This document shows positions 1 to 10,100 of a stretch of 64,000 nt of DNA, piece after piece. The position numbers and the translations under genes were made by a program. The stretch spans positions 62,001 to 126,000 of the forward strand of contig CAWGBJ010000023.1 in NCBI GenBank assembly GCA_963820795.1. The letters run 5' to 3'. Source of the DNA: Roseiarcus sp963820795 (lineage in GTDB: Bacteria; Pseudomonadota; Alphaproteobacteria; Rhizobiales; Beijerinckiaceae). The notes under the pieces are model-generated. The model saw only the letters and a list, made by a program, of their open reading frames with translations. It was not told where the DNA came from and did no database searches. Every line of letters begins with the position of its first letter. Position 1 is the stretch's first letter.

Positions 1-1001
1 TGAAAATCGGTTCAAAGGGTCCACGCGTCCAGGCGCTGCGCCAGCGGCTGGTGACCTCGGGCGATCTCGATCAGATCGCCGGCCAGGGAGCGGCATACGA
101 TTCGTTCGTCGAGGCGGCGGTCAAGCGCTTCCAGGCCCGACATGGTCTGAGCCGGACCGGTGTCGTCAACGATGCCACCGTCGCCGAGCTCAATGTGCCC
201 GCCGCAGCCCGCCTGCAGCAGCTCGAGACCAACATCGTTCGATTGAAGTCCTTTTCGGGCGATCTCGGAGAGCGCTTCGTCATCGTTAATATTCCCTCCG
301 CCTCAGTGGAGACGGTCGAGAACGGCGTCGTCTATTCGCACCATGCCGCCGGCGTCGGCAAGATCGATCGCCAGTCGCCGATCATGGAGACGAAAGCGAC
401 CGAGATCAATTTCAATCCGTTCTGGACGGTGCCGCCGTCGCTGATCAAAAAAGACCTGATCCCGAAGATGAAAGCGGACCCCAACTACCTTACGGAAGAG
501 AAGATTCGCGTCTTCAACAAGGAAGGTGAGGAGATCTCTCCGGCGTCGATCAACTGGAACACTGACGAAGCCACGCATTTCAAGTATCGCCAGGACACCG
601 GCGCCGACCTCAATTCGCTCGGCTTCGTCCGCATCAACATCCCGAACCCTTACGGGGTGTATATGCACGACACGCCGGAAAAAGGCATTTTCGGCGACGA
701 CTTCCGCTTCGTCTCTTCGGGCTGCGTGCGCGTGCAGGATGTGCGCGACTACGTCGCCTGGCTGCTCAAGGACAATCCCGGCTGGACCCGTGACCAGATC
801 GACGAGGTGATCCGGTCCGGCCAGCGCCTCGACGTCAAGCTGACGACGCCGGTGAACGTCTATTGGGTCTACATCACCGCCTGGGCGACGCCCGACGGCA
901 TTGTGCAGTTCCGTCCCGATGTCTACCAACGCGACGGCGCCGGCGCGGGGCCGGTCGCTTCCGCCGTGCCCGCTGAGCCGATGGCCCTGCCGCAGGAATA
1001 G
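1..1001 (+). CDS. L,D-transpeptidase (YkuD) with peptidoglycan-binding domain, 5' end missing
   Basis: Forms 3-3 cross-links in peptidoglycan, or attaches proteins to it, in the periplasm. The reading frame is open from the first bases of the window and encodes a peptidoglycan-binding segment (IGSKGPRVQALRQRL, then an AVKRFQARHGLSRTG-type repeat), so the true start lies upstream. The YkuD catalytic core is about 230 residues further on: HDTPEKGIFG supplies the His and SSGCVRVQD the nucleophilic Cys, matching the family motif HX(14-17)SXGCVR. The GTG at 51 is only an internal codon. The protein ends in a Pro/Ala-rich tail. Confidence 0.9.
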   Translation, partial: KIGSKGPRVQALRQRLVTSGDLDQIAGQGAAYDSFVEAAVKRFQARHGLSRTGVVNDATVAELNVPAAARLQQLETNIVRLKSFSGDLGERFVIVNIPSASVETVENGVVYSHHAAGVGKIDRQSPIMETKATEINFNPFWTVPPSLIKKDLIPKMKADPNYLTEEKIRVFNKEGEEISPASINWNTDEATHFKYRQDTGADLNSLGFVRINIPNPYGVYMHDTPEKGIFGDDFRFVSSGCVRVQDVRDYVAWLLKDNPGWTRDQIDEVIRSGQRLDVKLTTPVNVYWVYITAWATPDGIVQFRPDVYQRDGAGAGPVASAVPAEPMALPQE

Positions 1002-1320
1002 GCCGAGCGCCGATAAAGCGGCCGCGCTCCTGATCGCCGTCGCGGCTCGTCCGGCGCGGCCGAACCGGACTTGCGAACATATCGAACGGATTCGAGCGGA
1101 ATTCCCCGCTGCATTCCCTTGATCTTTGAAATGCCCGACGCCGTCGCGCCGTCCTGCGCGCTCGCGATCCGGGCTCACCCGGCGGACTATTTTCTATGCT
1201 CCGGCGCCGCGACGGTGGATGATCGAATTGCCCTCCCTTGCATCGGCGAGCGGGCGTGAACACTATTCGCGGGCAGCCTGGCTTCACGTGCGGGTTGGGG
1301 CGGCTGCGTGGAGGAGAACG
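1002..1320. other. Intergenic stretch, nothing recognised
   Basis: These 319 bases lie between the transpeptidase gene and the small secreted peptide. I see no conserved ORF, hairpin with T-tract or repeat. The promoter of the downstream peptide gene presumably lies here. Confidence 0.4.
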
Positions 1321-1551
1321 ATGCGCAGGATCGCAATTACGCTGGCCGCCTCGGCGGGTCTCATGTTCGGCAGCGCGCTGACGTGGCAGGCTCAAGCACA
1401 GATGGAACGGGGGCCTGCGGCGCTGGCTGGCGCCGCCCAGAATTTCACCCCGATTGAAAAGACCGCGTGCGGCCCCCATTGGGGCCGGTGGTGCGGCCCG
1501 TACCACCACCGGGTCTGCGGCCGATATCATTGCTGGTGCGCGCCCTGCTAG
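1321..1551 (+). CDS. Small secreted Cys/His-rich peptide
   Basis: This 76-residue protein starts at an ATG preceded by GGAGGAGAACG, a strong ribosome binding site. Residues 1-27 form a typical Sec signal peptide ending in WQAQAQ. The mature part finishes in a run of Cys, His, Trp and Gly (ACGPHWGRWCGPYHHRVCGR then YHCWCAPC) with six cysteines. It resembles the small GC-G-C-rich exported peptides common in Bradyrhizobium and Methylobacterium relatives, whose function is unknown. Metal binding or disulfide bonding is inferred from composition only. A longer in-frame ORF extends upstream but would place the signal peptide internally. Confidence 0.7.
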   Translation: MRRIAITLAASAGLMFGSALTWQAQAQMERGPAALAGAAQNFTPIEKTACGPHWGRWCGPYHHRVCGRYHCWCAPC

Positions 1552-1716
1552 CCGTTATTCGCGTTCCGCGTAGCGACACGCAGTCGCTGTGATCCGTCGC
1601 GACGGAATGGATGAAGAAGGCAATCGTTCCGCCGCGATTAGAGTAGGGAAATTGGCGGGAATTCTGCCCGCAGTTTTTGACTCGTCTGTCGCCCCCCGCT
1701 TTTCCACTTTGGATTG

Positions 1717-2985
1717 TCAGGGAACAACGAGAAATTTCGCTAGCCGCGAGACCAGTTCGGCTTGTAATTCGCCGAGCCGGCTGCGCTCGCCCTCAAGCCG
1801 GCCGGCCCAAACATTGGCGCCGGTCTCGGTCGAGATCAATTGCGCATTGACGGCGATTGTCTCGCCGACGAGGCGCACGCTCCCTTCGAGTGCGTAGCGC
1901 ACGCCAAGGTCGCGGCCGAGCTGCTTCGGATCGACCGGCTTGCCCGTGTAGGAGGCTGCGGCGCTGCGGCCGATGACGAAGCTGTCGGGAAGGTGCGTGA
2001 GGTCGGTGGCGAGGTTGTCGGAAAGGCCGTCGGCCTCTCGCTTTGCGTCGCCGCTCGGGTCGGCGAAAGGCATCACGACGATCGACAGGCGCCGCGCTGG
2101 GGTGAGCTTGTCGACAGTCACCGCGGCGACCGGAGGAGTAGCGGGCGGCGGGGCGGACGAATCGCGCCCGCGCCATGCCCGCGCCGCAGCGAGCAGAATG
2201 AGGGCCGATACGATCAGAGTCCGCCGCCACCTCCGGTCGCGCAATCTCGTGTCACGCGGTCTCGGCGTTGGGCTCGAGATGTCGGCGGCGGATTGGATGG
2301 CGGGATGCGCAACCATCCTTGACTTCACGGCGTAGGCCCCGATCAGACGCGCGACATTGTCGAGGACCCCGACGACCGCGCCGTCGATAGCCGCCCGGCG
2401 CTGCCCTTGTTCGTGCCGTTTCGGGATGACGTTCGCTGGCGCGACTGCGGAGCGTCCTTCACCCCTCGGCGCCAGGGAGTACGCCCTATGCGGACGCGAG
2501 ATGTTCTTGAGGTTTTGCTCCCCCAGGTCGACGAAGGTTGCGTTCACCTTGTCGCGCACCTGCCGATACGCGTCTTCCGACAGGCAAATCCTGCCCGGCT
2601 GGCAAATGCTTTCGAGCCGCGCGGCGACGTTGACTCCGTCGCCCATCAGATCGCCGTCGGCCTCCTCCACGACATCGCCGAGGTGAATGCCGACGCGATA
2701 TTCGATGCGCTTCTCGTCCGGCGCGTCGGCGTTGCGCTCGACCATGCCGCTCTGCACTTCCATGGCGCAGCGCACGGCCTCAACCACGCTGCGAAACTCG
2801 ACAATCGCCCCGTCGCCGGTCCGCTTGACCACCCGCCCGTTGTGAATTGCGACCGTCGGGCTGAAAAAGTCGGTGCGCAGCGCCCTGAGTCGGGCGAGCG
2901 TGCCCTCCTCGTCGATTCCCATCAGCCGGCTGTAGCCTACGAGGTCAGCGACCAGAATCGCTGCAAGTTTCCTGATCTCGCTCAT
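1717..2985 (-). CDS. Class III adenylate/guanylate cyclase with TolB-like C-terminal domain
   Basis: Predicted nucleotide cyclase making cAMP. The N-terminal cyclase domain (about residues 5-170) keeps the metal-binding Asp in ILVADLVGYSRL, the KRTGDG loop and the GDGVNVAARL motif. A linker includes a likely membrane helix (LIVSALILLAAARAW). The C-terminal part, beginning RRLSIVVMPFADPSGD, is the TolB/FlgO-like domain usual in rhizobial cyclases. The protein stops after it, without the TPR repeats that follow in the related gene at 54078. The start is the ATG at 2985 because MSEIRKLAAILVADLVG is the conserved beginning of the family. 422 residues. Confidence 0.85.
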   Translation of the reverse strand: MSEIRKLAAILVADLVGYSRLMGIDEEGTLARLRALRTDFFSPTVAIHNGRVVKRTGDGAIVEFRSVVEAVRCAMEVQSGMVERNADAPDEKRIEYRVGIHLGDVVEEADGDLMGDGVNVAARLESICQPGRICLSEDAYRQVRDKVNATFVDLGEQNLKNISRPHRAYSLAPRGEGRSAVAPANVIPKRHEQGQRRAAIDGAVVGVLDNVARLIGAYAVKSRMVAHPAIQSAADISSPTPRPRDTRLRDRRWRRTLIVSALILLAAARAWRGRDSSAPPPATPPVAAVTVDKLTPARRLSIVVMPFADPSGDAKREADGLSDNLATDLTHLPDSFVIGRSAAASYTGKPVDPKQLGRDLGVRYALEGSVRLVGETIAVNAQLISTETGANVWAGRLEGERSRLGELQAELVSRLAKFLVVP

Positions 2986-3154
2986 TTGGTCATTTTGTAA
3001 CGCGACTGAAGTCCCGACGTTCAAAGGGGCTCCCATCGCTTCAACATTAGCAGATTATGCCGACCCGCCCGAGTTTCGTTGACTTGGCTCATCGCTCTTA
3101 AAGCGAGCGCATCTGTCGGCGCCGCAGGAAACGGCAACGCGTGGCCAAGCGCGC

Positions 3155-4576
3155 CTATAGCGTCGCCTGATCCTCGATCCGCCCGAGGCTTTCCTCGCGC
3201 CCCAGCACCGTCAGCACGTCGAAGATGCCGGGCGAGGTCGAGCGGCCGGTCAGCGCCGCGCGCAAGGGCTGGGCGACCGCGCCGAGCTTCGCTCCGGTCT
3301 CCTCCGCGTAAGAACGCACCACGGCTTCGAGCCACCGCCCGGACCACTCGGCGGCCGCAGCGAGCTTCGGCAGCAGCGCCGCAAGATGCGCGCGACCGCG
3401 GTGAGCGAGGATGTCCTCCGCCTTCTCGTCCATGCTGAGGGGCCGCGTCGCGAACAGGAAGCCTGCGCCGTCGACCAGTTCGACCAACGTCTTGGCGCGT
3501 TCCTTCAGCCCCGGGATCGCGGCGCGCAACTGCGCGCGCCTCCGCTCGTCGAGCCTGGCTTCGAGCTCCGGCCCGCCGGGCAGATAGGGCAGGGCGCGGA
3601 TCAGCGCGTCAAAGAGCTCTTCATCGCCCGCCGCACGCATGAAATGTCCGTTCATGTTCTCGAGCTTGATGAAGTCGAACCGCGAGGCGGAGCGGCCGAT
3701 CGCCGGCAGATCGAAGGCGGCGATCATTTCCTCGGTGGTGAAGAATTCCTTGTCGCCCTGGCTCCAGCCGAGCCGCACGAGGTAATTGCGCAACGCCGCG
3801 GGCAAATAGCCCATGGCGCGATAGGCGTCGACGCCGAGCGCGCCGTGGCGCTTCGACAGCTTCGCGCCGTCCGGCCCATGGATCAGCGGGATATGCGCCC
3901 AGACGGGGACGTCCCAGCCGAGCGCCTGATAGATCTGCGTCTGCCGCGCCGCATTGGTCAGGTGGTCGTCGCCGCGGATGACGTGCGTGACGCCCATGTC
4001 GTGATCATCGACGACCACGGCGAGCATGTAGGTCGGGTTGCCGTCGGACCTCAAGAGCACGAGATCGTCGAGATCCTTGTTGGCGAAGACGACCTTGCCC
4101 TGCACCCGGTCGTCGATGACCGTCTCGCCCTCCTGTTGCGCGCGCAGCCGAATGACCGGGGCGACTCCCAGCGGCGCCTCGGAGGGATCGCGGTCGCGCC
4201 ATCGGCCATCGTAGCGCATCGGTCTCCCCTCGAGGCGCGCCTTCTGACGCATCTCCTCGAGCTCCTCGGTGCTGGCGTAGCAGCGGTAGGCGGCGCCGGA
4301 CGCGAGCAGTTGATAGGCGACCTCGCGGTGGCGCTCGGCCCGCGCGAATTGGCTGATCGCCTCGCCGTCCCAATCGAGCCCGAGCCACTTCAGTCCGTCG
4401 ATGATCGCTTCGACCGCGGCCTCGGTCGAGCGCTCGCGGTCAGTGTCCTCGATGCGCAACAGAAAAGTTCCGCTGAAGCGCCTGGCGTAGAGCCAGTTGA
4501 ACAGCGCCGTCCTCGCGCCGCCGATGTGGAGGAACCCGGTCGGCGAGGGCGCGAAGCGGGTGATGACCCGGGACAT
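3155..4576 (-). CDS. gltX: Glutamate--tRNA ligase
   Basis: Charges tRNA-Glu (possibly also tRNA-Gln for the transamidation route) in the cytoplasm. The class I synthetase signatures are clear: APSPTGFLHIGGARTALFN contains the HIGH-type motif near the N-terminus and KLSKRHG is the KMSKS-type loop around residue 240. The 473-residue length is normal. The start is set at MSRVITRFAPSPTG because the upstream extension is not family-like. Alphaproteobacteria often carry two GltX paralogues, and this sequence alone does not say which one this is. Confidence 0.95.
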   Translation of the reverse strand: MSRVITRFAPSPTGFLHIGGARTALFNWLYARRFSGTFLLRIEDTDRERSTEAAVEAIIDGLKWLGLDWDGEAISQFARAERHREVAYQLLASGAAYRCYASTEELEEMRQKARLEGRPMRYDGRWRDRDPSEAPLGVAPVIRLRAQQEGETVIDDRVQGKVVFANKDLDDLVLLRSDGNPTYMLAVVVDDHDMGVTHVIRGDDHLTNAARQTQIYQALGWDVPVWAHIPLIHGPDGAKLSKRHGALGVDAYRAMGYLPAALRNYLVRLGWSQGDKEFFTTEEMIAAFDLPAIGRSASRFDFIKLENMNGHFMRAAGDEELFDALIRALPYLPGGPELEARLDERRRAQLRAAIPGLKERAKTLVELVDGAGFLFATRPLSMDEKAEDILAHRGRAHLAALLPKLAAAAEWSGRWLEAVVRSYAEETGAKLGAVAQPLRAALTGRSTSPGIFDVLTVLGREESLGRIEDQATL

Positions 4577-4736
4577 GGACTCCAAAACAACTCGAGGAAG
4601 CGGAATGCGGATTGAGCGTGCCTCTAGCAGAAGCAGGCTCCGCGGCAAAGGCGTGCGCCGCCCCGCTCTGGCCGCGTCGCGTTCCCTTCAACGCTCGCAG
4701 TGGTAGAAAGACGCCGATAAAGGCCGGAGGCGTCTG

Positions 4737-5417
4737 ATGGACTTCGTCTTCATGCTGACGCGCAACGACTCGACGGTCGAGAACGCACTCGATCTCATCG
4801 AGATCGCGCGGCCGCTCGCCCTGAAACATATCGGCTTTAAGGACGTCGGCGCCGACGCCCCGATGTTGCGGCGGCTTGTCGCCGCCATTCGCGACGCGGG
4901 CGCGGCGCCATGGATGGAAGTCGTGTCGACGTCGCGCGCCGACGAGGTGCGTTCGATCGCGCTCGGCCGCGCCCTCGGCGTCGATTGGCTGATGGGCGGT
5001 GTGCATGTCGAGGAGGCGCTGAAAATCGTCGCGGGAAGCTCAACCCGATACCTGCCGTTCGCCGGCAGGCCGTTCGACCACCCGACCCGGCTCGGCGGCG
5101 CGGCGGCGGACGTCGAGGCGCAGTGCAGGGCCTTCGCGCGACTGGGCTGCGCCGGCGTCGACATTCTCGCCTATCGCGCAACTGAAGCCGAGCCGCTCGA
5201 CCTCGTCGCTGCCTGCCGGCGCGGGTTCGGGGCGAAGGGCGTCGTCGTTGTCGCCGGCTCGGTCGATTCAGGCAGGCGGGTCGCCGCCATCCGCGCCACC
5301 GGGGCGGACGCCTTCACCATCGGCACCGCCGTCATCGACGCGAGCTACGCGCCCGGTCGCGGTCCGCTCGCCGCGCAGCTCAGCGCCGTCCTCGAAGATT
5401 GCGGCGCCGCCGATTGA
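4737..5417 (+). CDS. TIM-barrel protein, family not recognised
   Basis: A 226-residue cytoplasmic protein with the alternating strand/helix rhythm of a (beta/alpha)8 barrel. Near the C-terminus, VVVAGSVDSGRRVAAI followed by GADAFTIGTAVID looks like the phosphate-binding loops of HisA/TrpC/ThiE-type enzymes. The N-terminus, MDFVFMLTRNDSTVENALDL, is distinctive, but I cannot assign a reaction. It is divergent from gltX, sharing a 160-base intergenic region that must hold both promoters. Confidence 0.7.
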   Translation: MDFVFMLTRNDSTVENALDLIEIARPLALKHIGFKDVGADAPMLRRLVAAIRDAGAAPWMEVVSTSRADEVRSIALGRALGVDWLMGGVHVEEALKIVAGSSTRYLPFAGRPFDHPTRLGGAAADVEAQCRAFARLGCAGVDILAYRATEAEPLDLVAACRRGFGAKGVVVVAGSVDSGRRVAAIRATGADAFTIGTAVIDASYAPGRGPLAAQLSAVLEDCGAAD

Positions 5418-5479
5418 GGCCGTGCCCAAGCCCTCGGGCTCGACCCGGGGATTGCGGGGCCGGGTCAGGGTGAGGGCGA

Positions 5480-6145
5480 TCAGCGTGACCGGACGTTGCC
5501 GCCGGCTCCGGGCGCGCCGCCGAGCTCGAGCGGGGCGTTGTCCGGAGCGGGGGCCGGCGCCGCGACCACGGTCGGCGGCGGCTTCGGCTTGCGCTTCCTC
5601 GGCTGGGGGGCGGGCGCCTGCGCGTCGGGCGTCTCCGCCGGGTTCGAATCGGTCGTTTCGCCCGGGAACGCGTTCTGGTCGGGGGCCGAGGCTTCGACGG
5701 TCGGCGCCTCGTGGATGACGGTCGTCCCGCCTTTGCAGTCCTTCAGCCAGATGTCGTAGATCGGATGCTCGATGCCGTGCAGGCCCGGGCTGTCGGCGAA
5801 CATCCAGCCCGAGAAGATCCGCTTCTCCTCCTTCTTCTCATCGATCTCGTCGACCTGGGCGAAGACGTCAGTCTGCGGCGCTTCGGTGGGCGGACGCGAA
5901 TAGCAGACGCGCGGGGTGATCTGCAGCATGCCGAACTGGACGGTCTCGTTGATCGCCACTTCGAACGAGAAGATGCGCCCGGTGATCTTGTCGAGACCTT
6001 CAAAGACCGCGATTGGATGGCTGATCTTGTCGGCGTGGGCGGGCAGCGCAACACCCGCAAGTCCGAGAGCGCAGACGGCCGCGCCCCAGCGACGCGCCGC
6101 GGCGCAGAGGACGCGACTCGAAGGCGCGGCTGCGGAAGCGATCAT
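5480..6145 (-). CDS. DUF2155 periplasmic protein
   Basis: Exported protein of about 221 residues starting at MIASAAAPSSRVL, with a signal peptide ending near LPAHADKISHP. The DUF2155 core runs from HPIAVFEGLDKITGRI through the conserved PRVCYSRPP, FSGWMFADSPGL and DIWLKDCKG segments, which contain the two conserved cysteines. The C-terminal third is a low-complexity Pro/Ala/Lys-rich tail. It follows NDUFA12 by 46 bases on the same strand, the arrangement usual in alphaproteobacteria, so the two are probably co-transcribed. Molecular function is unknown. Confidence 0.85.
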   Translation of the reverse strand: MIASAAAPSSRVLCAAARRWGAAVCALGLAGVALPAHADKISHPIAVFEGLDKITGRIFSFEVAINETVQFGMLQITPRVCYSRPPTEAPQTDVFAQVDEIDEKKEEKRIFSGWMFADSPGLHGIEHPIYDIWLKDCKGGTTVIHEAPTVEASAPDQNAFPGETTDSNPAETPDAQAPAPQPRKRKPKPPPTVVAAPAPAPDNAPLELGGAPGAGGNVRSR

Positions 6146-6191
6146 GCGGTTCGCTCTGCCGGGGAAGGGCGGCGGAAACAAGGCGCGGGGC

Positions 6192-6602
6192 TCAGCCGCC
6201 CGGGCTCCAGGCCTCATAGTCGCCGGCGTTGGCCTGGCGGGGTCCGGGGCGCAGCACCGAGCCCTTGGGCCGGATTGCCGCCGGCGTGCCGGTCGGATTG
6301 CCCATGTGCGGCAGCTCCCACGGATGCGGCTGATATTCCTGCTCGCTCGGCGGCGTGTCGACGGTGTGATGCAGCCAGCCGTTCCAGCCCGGCGGCGTCA
6401 TCGAGGCTTCGGACAGGCCGTTGTAGATGACCCAGCGCCGGTCGAAGCCGAGCGCCGGATCGATCTTGCCGCCTTTGCTGCGATAATAGGCGTTGCCGAA
6501 CTGGTCATGTCCCACCAGTTCGCCGTTGAGGCGGGTGTAGAACAGGGTGTTGAGGGTCGCCCCGTTCCACCAAGTGAAGAACCGCAGAAGAAACTCTTTC
6601 AT
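6192..6602 (-). CDS. NADH:ubiquinone oxidoreductase subunit NDUFA12
   Basis: Accessory subunit of respiratory complex I, shared by alphaproteobacteria and mitochondria. Family features are MKEFLLRFFTWWNGATLNT at the start, then GNAYYRSKGGK, RRWVIYNG, EASMTPPGWNGWLHHT and the PHMGNPTGTP tail. The 136-residue length is typical. It is the first gene of a probable two-gene transcript with the DUF2155 gene and is divergent from nrdJ. Its presence is one of the best lineage markers in the window. Confidence 0.95.
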   Translation of the reverse strand: MKEFLLRFFTWWNGATLNTLFYTRLNGELVGHDQFGNAYYRSKGGKIDPALGFDRRWVIYNGLSEASMTPPGWNGWLHHTVDTPPSEQEYQPHPWELPHMGNPTGTPAAIRPKGSVLRPGPRQANAGDYEAWSPGG

Positions 6603-7118
6603 CCGGTCAAGCGCCGTTTCAATGTCGGGAACGCGCCGTGCCGCGCGGGCGGAACTATGGCGACGCGGACGTGGCGTGTCCAGTCGAACTTTGCCGGGTC
6701 TGCCGCCTCGCGCCCCCTTGCGCGCCGGCGCCGACTCGGCGGATGCTGAGCGCCGGAAGCAGCGGCCTTAACCTTGTGTTATCCACTGTTGTCCACAATA
6801 TGTGGTAGGCGGCGCCAATCAGATCCGCAAGGGGTTGACGCCCGTATCACGGAAGTCGTAATCTTCGAGTCGGTCCGGAGCTTGTCGGCGCCGCCTTCGG
6901 CGGAGCCAGCGAAGGGTCAGTTTTTCAGGCATTGCCCATGGGGGCGCGCTGACGCTGTCATGGGCGGCGGCGCCGGGTAGAGCGGCCTTCCGGCGAGATG
7001 CCGGGCGGCCGTGTGTCTTTGCGTCCTCGATGGCGTGCAGGCGCGTTAGGTCAACAGGAACGGGCGGGCGGCGCGGGAAGCGCACGGCGCCCGCCGAACA
7101 ACGATGGGGCGACGAGCC
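6603..7118. promoter_or_regulatory. Divergent control region NDUFA12 / nrdJ with a palindromic box
   Basis: A 516-base gap with no supportable gene. At 6779-6805 there is an AT-richer island: TTATCCACT (6779-6787), TTGTCCACA (6789-6797) and the perfect inverted repeat CCACA-ATA-TGTGG (6793-6805). The first two are each one mismatch from the DnaA box TTATCCACA. The palindrome also resembles an NrdR box half-site. No cobalamin riboswitch pattern was visible upstream of nrdJ. Confidence 0.4.
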
Positions 7119-10100
7119 ATGCGGATCGAGCGGCATTTCACGGAAACCGGCGCCTCGCCCTACGAGCGAATCGCCTTCGCCACGACGAAGAGCGAGATCC
7201 GCAATCCCGACGGCTCGGTCGTGTTCGCCCTCGACGACATCGAGGTTCCGGCCGCCTGGAGCCAGGTCGCCGCCGACGTGCTGGCGCAGAAATATTTCCG
7301 CAAGGCGGGCGTGCCGGCTCGCCTCATGCGGGTGGCCGAGAACGGCGTTCCTCCCTTTCTGTGGCGATCGATCCCGGACGACGCGGCGCTCGAGGCGTTG
7401 CCGAAGGCCGAGCGCCTCGGCTCGGAGACATCCGCGAAGCAGGTATTCGACCGGCTCGCCGGCGCCTGGGCCTATTGGGGCTGGAAGGCCGGCTATTTCG
7501 ACGGCGAAGCGGACGCTCGCGCCTATTACGACGAGATGCGCTTCATGCTGGCGCGCCAGATCGCCGCGCCCAATTCGCCGCAATGGTTCAATACCGGCCT
7601 CCACTGGGCCTATGGCGTCGACGGCCCGAGCCAGGGCCACTTTTACGTCGATTTCGAGACCGGCAAGCTGACGAAGTCGAAGTCGGCCTATGAGCATCCG
7701 CAGCCGCACGCCTGCTTCATCCAGTCGGTCGCCGACGACCTCGTCAACGAGGGCGGCATCATGGACCTCTGGGTGCGCGAGGCGCGCCTCTTCAAATACG
7801 GCTCCGGCACCGGCTCCAATTTCTCCGCCTTGCGCGGCGAGAACGAGAAGCTGTCGGGCGGCGGCCGCTCCTCCGGCCTCATGTCGTTCCTGAAGATCGG
7901 CGACCGCGCGGCCGGCGCGATCAAGTCGGGCGGCACGACGCGCCGGGCGGCGAAGATGGTCGTCGTCGACGTCGACCACCCCGACATCGAGGCCTATATC
8001 GACTGGAAGGTGAAGGAGGAGCAGAAGGTCGCGGCGCTCGCCGCCGGCTCCAAGCTGGTCAAGCGGCGGCTGAAGGCGATCCTGCGCGCCTGCGTCAATT
8101 GCGAAGGCTCGGGCGACGACTGCTTCAATCTGGAGAAGAACCCGGCGCTCAAGCGCGAGGTCAAGGCCGCGCGCAAGGACGACGTGCCGGACGGCATCAT
8201 CAGCCGCATCATCCAATACGCCAGGCAGGGCTATACCCAGTTCGAATACGACACCTACGACACCGACTGGGAGTCGGAAGCCTATCTCACCGTCTCGGGG
8301 CAGAACTCGAACAATTCGGTGCGCGTCGACGACAACTTCCTGCGCGCGGTCGAGAATGACGGCGACTGGACGCTGACATGGCGGCTCAGCGGCAAGCCGG
8401 CCAAGACCCTGAAAGCCCGCGCCTTATGGGAGAAGATCGGCTACGCCGCCTGGGCCTCCGCCGATCCCGGCGTCCAGTACCACACGACCATCAACGACTG
8501 GCACACCTGCCCGGCCTCGGGGCCGATCCGCGCCTCGAACCCCTGCTCGGAATACATGTTCCTCGACGACACGGCGTGCAATCTGGCCTCGCTGAACCTG
8601 CTGCAGTTCCGCGATCCCGACACCCGGACCTTCGACATCGCCGCTTACGAGCACGCCGTCCGCCTCTGGACGCTGACGCTCGAGATTTCCGTGGCGATGG
8701 CGCAATTCCCCTCGAAGGAGATCGCCCGTCTCTCCTACGACTACCGGACGCTCGGCCTCGGCTACGCCAACATCGGCGGGCTCCTCATGTCGTGCGGCAT
8801 CCCCTATGACAGCGACGAGGGCCGCGCGATCTGCGCCGCGCTCTCGGCCATCCTGACCGGGCGCGCCTACGCGACCTCGGCCGAGATCGCCGCCAAGAGC
8901 GGCGCCTTCCCCGGCCACGAACGCAACGCCGACGCCATGCTCCGCGTCATCCGCAACCACAAGCGCGCCGCCGACGGCGAAGCCGCCGGCTACGAGCGTC
9001 TCTCGACCGCGCCCGACGCCGCTCGACCACGAAGAGCTGAGGAAAGCCGGCCCCGCCTGGGCGGGCTTGAGCGAAGCCGCCCGCGCTGCCTGGTCCGCCG
9101 CGCTGACGCTTGGGCAAAGGCACGGCTATCGCAACGCCCAGGTCTCCGTCGTCGCTCCGACCGGCACGATCGGCCTCGTCATGGATTGCGACACCACCGG
9201 CATCGAGCCCGACTTCGCCCTGGTCAAGTTCAAGAAGCTCGCCGGCGGCGGCTATTTCAAGATCATCAACCGCGCCGTGCCCGAGGCCTTGCGGGCGCTG
9301 GGTTACGAGCAGAAGGCGATCGACGACATGATCGCCTACGCCGTCGGCCGCGCGACGCTGGCGGCCGCGCCGGCGATCAACCATGCCGCCCTGCGCGCCA
9401 AGGGCCTGCCGGAATCGGCGATCGAAAAGGTCGAACTGGCCCTCAAGGGCGCTTTCGACATCCGCTTCGTCTTCAACAAATGGACGCTCGGGCCGGAGAC
9501 CCTGAGCAGGCGCTTTGAAAATCCCGGCCGAGCGCTACGAGGCGTCCGGCTTCGACCTCCTCACGGCGCTCGGCTTCTCGAAGGCCGAGATCGAGGCCGC
9601 CAACATCTACGCCTGCGGCGCCATGACGCTGGAAGGCGCGCCGCATCTCAAGCCCGAGCATTATCCGGTGTTCGACTGCGCCAGTCCGTGCGGCCGCACG
9701 GGCAAGCGCTATCTCTCGGTCGAGAGCCACATCCGCATGATGGCGGCGGCGCAGCCCTTCATTACGGGAGCGATCTCGAAGACGATCAACATGCCGAACG
9801 ACGCTGCGGTCGAGGACTGCAAGGACGCCTACATGCTCTCCTGGCGGCTCGGCCTGAAAGCCAACGCCCTCTACCGCGACGGCTCGAAGCTGTCGCAGCC
9901 CCTGAACGCGCAATTGATCGAGGCCGACGACGAGGAGGAGGAAGCGCTCGAGACGCTGATCGCCGCCAACGCGCCGGCGCGGGCGATGCAGATCGCCGAA
10001 AAGATCGTCGAGCGGGTGATCGAGCGGGTCGAGCGTACGCGCGAGCGCGAGAAGCTGCCCGACCGGCGCAAGGGCTACACCCAGAAGGCGGTGGTCGGCG

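Noticed and set aside
303..1178. Long minus-strand ORF opposite the L,D-transpeptidase gene
   Set aside because: Its Arg/Ala/Asp-rich, motif-free translation is the mirror of the real gene in GC-rich DNA. The same holds for the long antisense ORFs at 3386-4615, 26908-28461, 29254-30858 and 38629-40434.
6603..7118. Cobalamin riboswitch upstream of the B12-dependent reductase
   Set aside because: I looked for the conserved B12-box core and found no convincing match or the expected long stem arrangement.
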